Shown here piece after piece: positions 51,540 to 64,000 of a DNA stretch of 64,000 bases. Under the pieces are notes generated by a model. It had not been told where the DNA came from. It made no database searches and was given only the letters and a program-made list of their open reading frames with translations. Positions within the stretch are counted from its first letter, which is position 1, and each line of letters starts with the position of its first letter. A program made the position numbers and the translations under genes. This DNA comes from Lota lota (lineage: Eukaryota; Chordata; Actinopteri; Gadiformes; Lotidae): the NCBI GenBank assembly GCA_026745465.1, contig JACYXH010000026.1, forward strand, positions 813,501 through 877,500. Direction: 5' to 3'.

Positions 51540-52240
51540 CAAAATAATAGTATTAGGGTTTAGGTTTAAGGTGAGGGTTAGGTTTTAGGGGAACGGTGTC
51601 AAGACAGGGGTGCCCCCAGGGTTGCAAAAAAAGGTTGAGGAGCCCTGACTATGTCTAGACTATGTAAATATAGTTTATTTAGAACATTAGCATTAGATGG
51701 GCTAATGTTCTTCGTGCTAATTATCTGCTATTGTCTTCATGTTAACCTTAAAACCAAACCTTAGGAAACCCTAACCCTAGGACCAAAAACCTAACCGTAA
51801 AACCTAATCCCAATAGGAAATCCTAACCCTTAAACCAAACCCTTAGGAAACCCTAATCCTAAAAACCAAACCCTTAGGAAACCTTAACCCAAGAACCAAA
51901 AACCTAACCCTAAAACCTAACCCTAATAGAAAACCCTAACCCTAAAACCAAACCCTTAGAAAACCCTAACCCTAGAACCCTTAGGAAATCTTAACCCTAG
52001 AACCAAAACCCTAACCCTAAAACCAAACCCTTAGGAAACCTTAACCCTAGAACCAAAGATCAAATCCTAAAACCTAACCCTAAAAGGAAACCCTAATCCT
52101 AAAACCAAACCCTTAGGAAACCCTAACCCTAAAAGGAAACCCCAATCCTAAAACCCTTAGGAAACCCTAACCCTAGAACCAAACCCTAAAACCTTACCCA
52201 AATAGGAAACCCTAACCCTAGTTCTAGGGTTACGGTTTCC
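51540..52240. repeat. Telomere-like CCCTAA-bearing minisatellite next to the duplicate CEP83 exon
   Basis: Related to the array at 28.4-29.1 kb: 'aaccctaaccctaggaaac' units. It starts with a short stretch in the opposite orientation (51550-51590) and ends with one at 52218-52240, directly followed by sequence homologous to the last CEP83 intron. Confidence 0.9.
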
Positions 52241-52536
52241 TAAGAGCACCAAATGGAAATCGCTCTGGCAGTAATCGTTCACCGTTCAATCGATCGTTCA
52301 CACGTTAACCTGAAAATCTTAAATTCAATTTCAGTTCAATTTGTTATCGATAAGCTTGGAGTAAATCGAATAGTTTTGAAGGTTTGTGTTCTTGACTGCC
52401 TACATAGAGCAATTCATCCAGTAGGGGGCAGTAGAACCCTAGATATGAGGGATGCTGGCTCCTGTTTGAGTCCCGTCAGAAGATGACAGTAGGTACCCGT
52501 CTCCCAGTATCCAACGTGTTGTTGTGTCTCCCCCAG

Positions 52537-52668
52537 GAGGAGCAGCACCAGCGGGAGGTGGTCCTGCTCCACCGCCGGCTGGAGGACCTGGAGAGCGTCC
52601 AGCAGCACCAGATGGAGGAGCTGGGACCGCCCCCACAGAGGGACCAGGACATCTCCGGACAGTCCTGA
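52537..52668 (+). pseudogene. cep83: Duplicate of the terminal CEP83 exon
   Basis: The 132 bases, including the CAG acceptor and the TGA stop, are identical by eye to the last CEP83 exon at 31063-31194 (EEQHQREV... to the C terminus). Homology begins upstream at about 52245 (matching about 30797) with scattered substitutions and small insertions in the intron part. It ends about 10 bases after the stop, then resumes at about 52690-52755, which resembles 31890-31965. No other CEP83 exon accompanies it, so it can only be used if spliced from the gene 21 kb upstream. It sits about 1.1 kb from the convergent end of PLXNC1, as the ancestral last exon should. Confidence 0.9.
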
Positions 52669-52699
52669 CCTCTGACCCGATCAGAGGCGTTCTCCACTA

Positions 52700-53801
52700 A
52701 GATGGGGAAATGGGTTACGCAGTCACACTCTTATCTTGCATGCGTGGTTTGACAGGTTGAAAACACAGATAACGCCAATTCATTAGTTGCTATGGTGGTT
52801 TTCGTTACGTACGTCACATTTCTGAATACTCTTTTTACATTTTTTTTTGTAGTATGTCAGCAGTATACAAGGCCTACAACGTTTCCATGAAACATCCTGC
52901 TTAAACGAGAAACGATGGTCTGGAGTTTAATTGAACAGCAAGGAGAATGGCTGCCATGAAATAGACAAGCAACAAACTAAGCTACCGCTAACAAACACAC
53001 ATTTCGAAGTCATTAGTTTGGAGATTTTCACGGAAGAGTAACTTCAACTCATTAAGGCAATACGCCATTAGGCAGTTGCTAAATGTAAACGGATTATATA
53101 TATTTTTTAAATGACGGCGCTCGGATCTCCGTTAAGTGAAACCTACGCGGGGATACATACAAGCTGAATGCCGAAGTATTCCAAACACACGTCGCAGCTT
53201 TTCCAGAGCCTCAAAGTTACCGTCTCGTAAGGACGAAGATGCACCATATCCTCTAATGAAGGGCTGTGCCAGGACCAGCTGGAGTCAGTGTGCTCTGGAC
53301 ATGGGCCTCGAAGTGCCGTGCTGATGACTGTATTACAGGCTGCAGAGGCGTTTTCAAAATAACAGCTTTTCTATCCGTTCTGAGGCTGAATACTTTTATA
53401 ACCAAGTCATGTAGAAAAAAGTACATAACATGATCTTCTATTCATAATATCGTCTTGTACAACACACCTATACATATGTTCGCATATAGCACAATGCCCA
53501 TAATCACATAAAAAATTTTTAAATAAAGAAAAGTACAAAGTACGGCATTTTAGCTCTTGCCTTTCAAAATATGTGCCAGAAGTTATAAGTTAGCATACAT
53601 TGTCACTGGGTCAATTATTAGCAGAAGGATAAAACAAACCATGTACACTTGGAATTTGAACATGGCCTACAAGAGGAAATAAAGTTTCTTCTCTTCTCAT
53701 CTCTTCCAAGAACTCTTTTGAATGTTGGCACAGGAAGTCCTTTGAAAGCATGAGTGTGATAACCAAGATATGCAAATAAAGCTACTTTTGCATATGTGTG
53801 A
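52700..53801. other. Intergenic space between duplicate CEP83 end and PLXNC1 stop
   Basis: Presumably holds the PLXNC1 3' UTR (minus) and, for the plus strand, AATAAA hexamers at 53522 and 53685. No AATAAA on the minus strand was found by eye. No coding exon seen. Confidence 0.4.
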
Positions 53802-62579
<8,778 letters not shown>

Positions 62580-62596
62580 CTGCAGACACATGGCAT

Positions 62597-63018
62597 TACA
62601 CAAGGTTACATTACGGTACATTATGTTACATAAGGTTACATTACGGTACATCATGTTACATAAGGTTACATTACGGTACATTATGTTACACTAGGTTACA
62701 TTATGTTACATTACGGTACATTAGGTTACATTAGGTTACATTATGTTACATTACGGTACATTAGGTTACATTATGTTACACTATGTTACATTAGGTTACA
62801 TTATGTTACATTACGGTACATTATGTTACATTAAGTTACATTATGTTACAGTATGTTACATTACGGTACATTATGTTACATTATGTTACATTATGTTACA
62901 TTATGTTACATTAGAATACATTACATTACATTTGATTATATTACATGACATGTTACACAGCGTTACATTGCATTACATAATGTTACATTAAGTTACATAA
63001 CGTTACATTACGCATTAC
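62597..63018. repeat. 10-base minisatellite (GTTACATTAN)n
   Basis: About 40 units alternating 'ggttacatta', 'cggtacatta' and 'tgttacatta', decaying to the right. It starts 18 bases upstream of the PLXNC1 exon at 62579. Confidence 0.95.
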
Positions 63019-63871
63019 ATTATTTTGTGTGTGTCAGCCTTTAGAGAGAGATGCTCTTTATGAATCTGACCTTTAAGGGTCGTCCATTATAAATTCCTGC
63101 CCGGTCGAAATGTACTGGGAACCCTGTGGTTGTCATAGCAACTGCATGACTTTTGACAACTGAACAATTATAATACCTGGACATACCTGTAGTCAATGCT
63201 GCTCAATAGTGACTGAAATAATTTCAATTTATCAGTAAAATCACATCCTATAACTGATTTAGTCTACGAATAAAAAAGACCTCTCTCTTTGTTTGTACAG
63301 TCTTTCTGTTCAAGTAACCTGGCATGTGTAGTACAACAGTTTGGATCTCTAAATGAAGTTGGTTCACTGTAGTCAATTGATACAAATCTTCACCTCAATG
63401 GACCAGGGGCTGTCTGTATTTTCACAGTAAACTAGTAAACAACGGGTTACAGTAATGTCATCTGAATTCCGTATGCATTTATATTCACCAGGGCCACTGA
63501 TCAAGGTAGGGATTTAAGAGGGAATAAGAGAATACGAACAAGATCAAACGGAATAACCAATTGATTTTCAAAACATTTCATTTGGGGAAAGGGGTAGGCT
63601 ATGTAAACAGTAGCCTATAATAGACAGTATGGCTATAGTTTGACCAATTACTTCACCTAAACTGTAATGTCCATCCCTCTGTGTCTGCATCTGCTCAGCA
63701 TAGACCAAAAGGAGCCCATAGAGTTATTATGGTCTGGTTACTCACTCCTTTTTTTGTCGGTCACACATTTCCTTTCACTCTTTATAATCGATTTATTTAT
63801 TCCTCTTGTCTTATGATTTTCATTTGACACGTTTAATACATCGTATTAAACGCTAAGCTAACGTGAAGAAA
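63019..63871. other. Unique AT-rich intronic stretch
   Basis: Should be PLXNC1 intron upstream of the exon at 62579. No exon was recognised. Confidence 0.4.
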
Positions 63872-64000
63872 GTGGCACTCCAGGGCTAGGTTAAGACACT
63901 CCAGGGCTAGGTTAAGGCACTCCAGGGCTAGGTTAAGGCACTCCAGGGCTAGGTTAAGGCACTCCAGGGCTAGGTTAAGGCACTCCAGGGCTAGGTTAAG
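63872..64000. repeat. 21-base minisatellite running off the window
   Basis: 'gcactccagggctaggttaag', six copies, continuing past the last base. Confidence 0.95.

Overview
This is vertebrate nuclear DNA, almost certainly from a teleost fish. Genes are split into short exons with GT-AG introns. The only recognisable protein-coding genes are CEP83 and PLXNC1, which are convergent neighbours in tetrapods. The window is saturated with (AC)n, (AG)n and poly(G/C) tracts, minisatellites and fish-type DNA transposon, SINE and LINE remnants. The density of dinucleotide repeats recalls gadiform (cod-like) genomes, but that is only an inference.

Layout. 1-21 kb: no convincing coding exon; microsatellites, minisatellites, a fold-back element, a SINE and hAT-like debris. 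Synteny would predict TMCC3 on this side, but I cannot see it. 21.7-31.2 kb (+): complete CEP83 coding sequence in 15 exons (about 717 aa), all splice phases consistent. 32.4-33.8 kb (+): a broken, inverted copy of PLXNC1 exon 1. 33.9-34.3 kb: an L1-type reverse transcriptase fragment. 35.9-50.6 kb (-): sixteen in-phase PLXNC1 exons for signal peptide, Sema, PSI, IPT domains, the membrane helix and a short juxtamembrane tail. 52.2-52.7 kb (+): a second copy of the last CEP83 exon, identical over its 132 coding bases. 53.8-62.6 kb (-): eight PLXNC1 exons for the end of the GTPase-binding domain and the C-terminal part of the RasGAP domain, ending in a stop. Inside one of their introns (56.4-61.9 kb, -) sits a nearly complete Tx1-clade LINE bounded on both sides by (GA)n, i.e. 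inserted in a (TC)n microsatellite.

The order is the most interesting point. The 5' half of PLXNC1 lies downstream of its own 3' half, between two copies of the CEP83 terminus, and the exons joining the halves are absent. Either the locus underwent tandem duplication with deletion, leaving one PLXNC1 copy with ectodomain and membrane anchor but no GAP domain, or the assembly has misplaced or duplicated a block. The sequence alone cannot decide. CEP83 (centriole distal appendage, ciliogenesis) and PLXNC1 (semaphorin receptor) are neighbours but are not known to act together.
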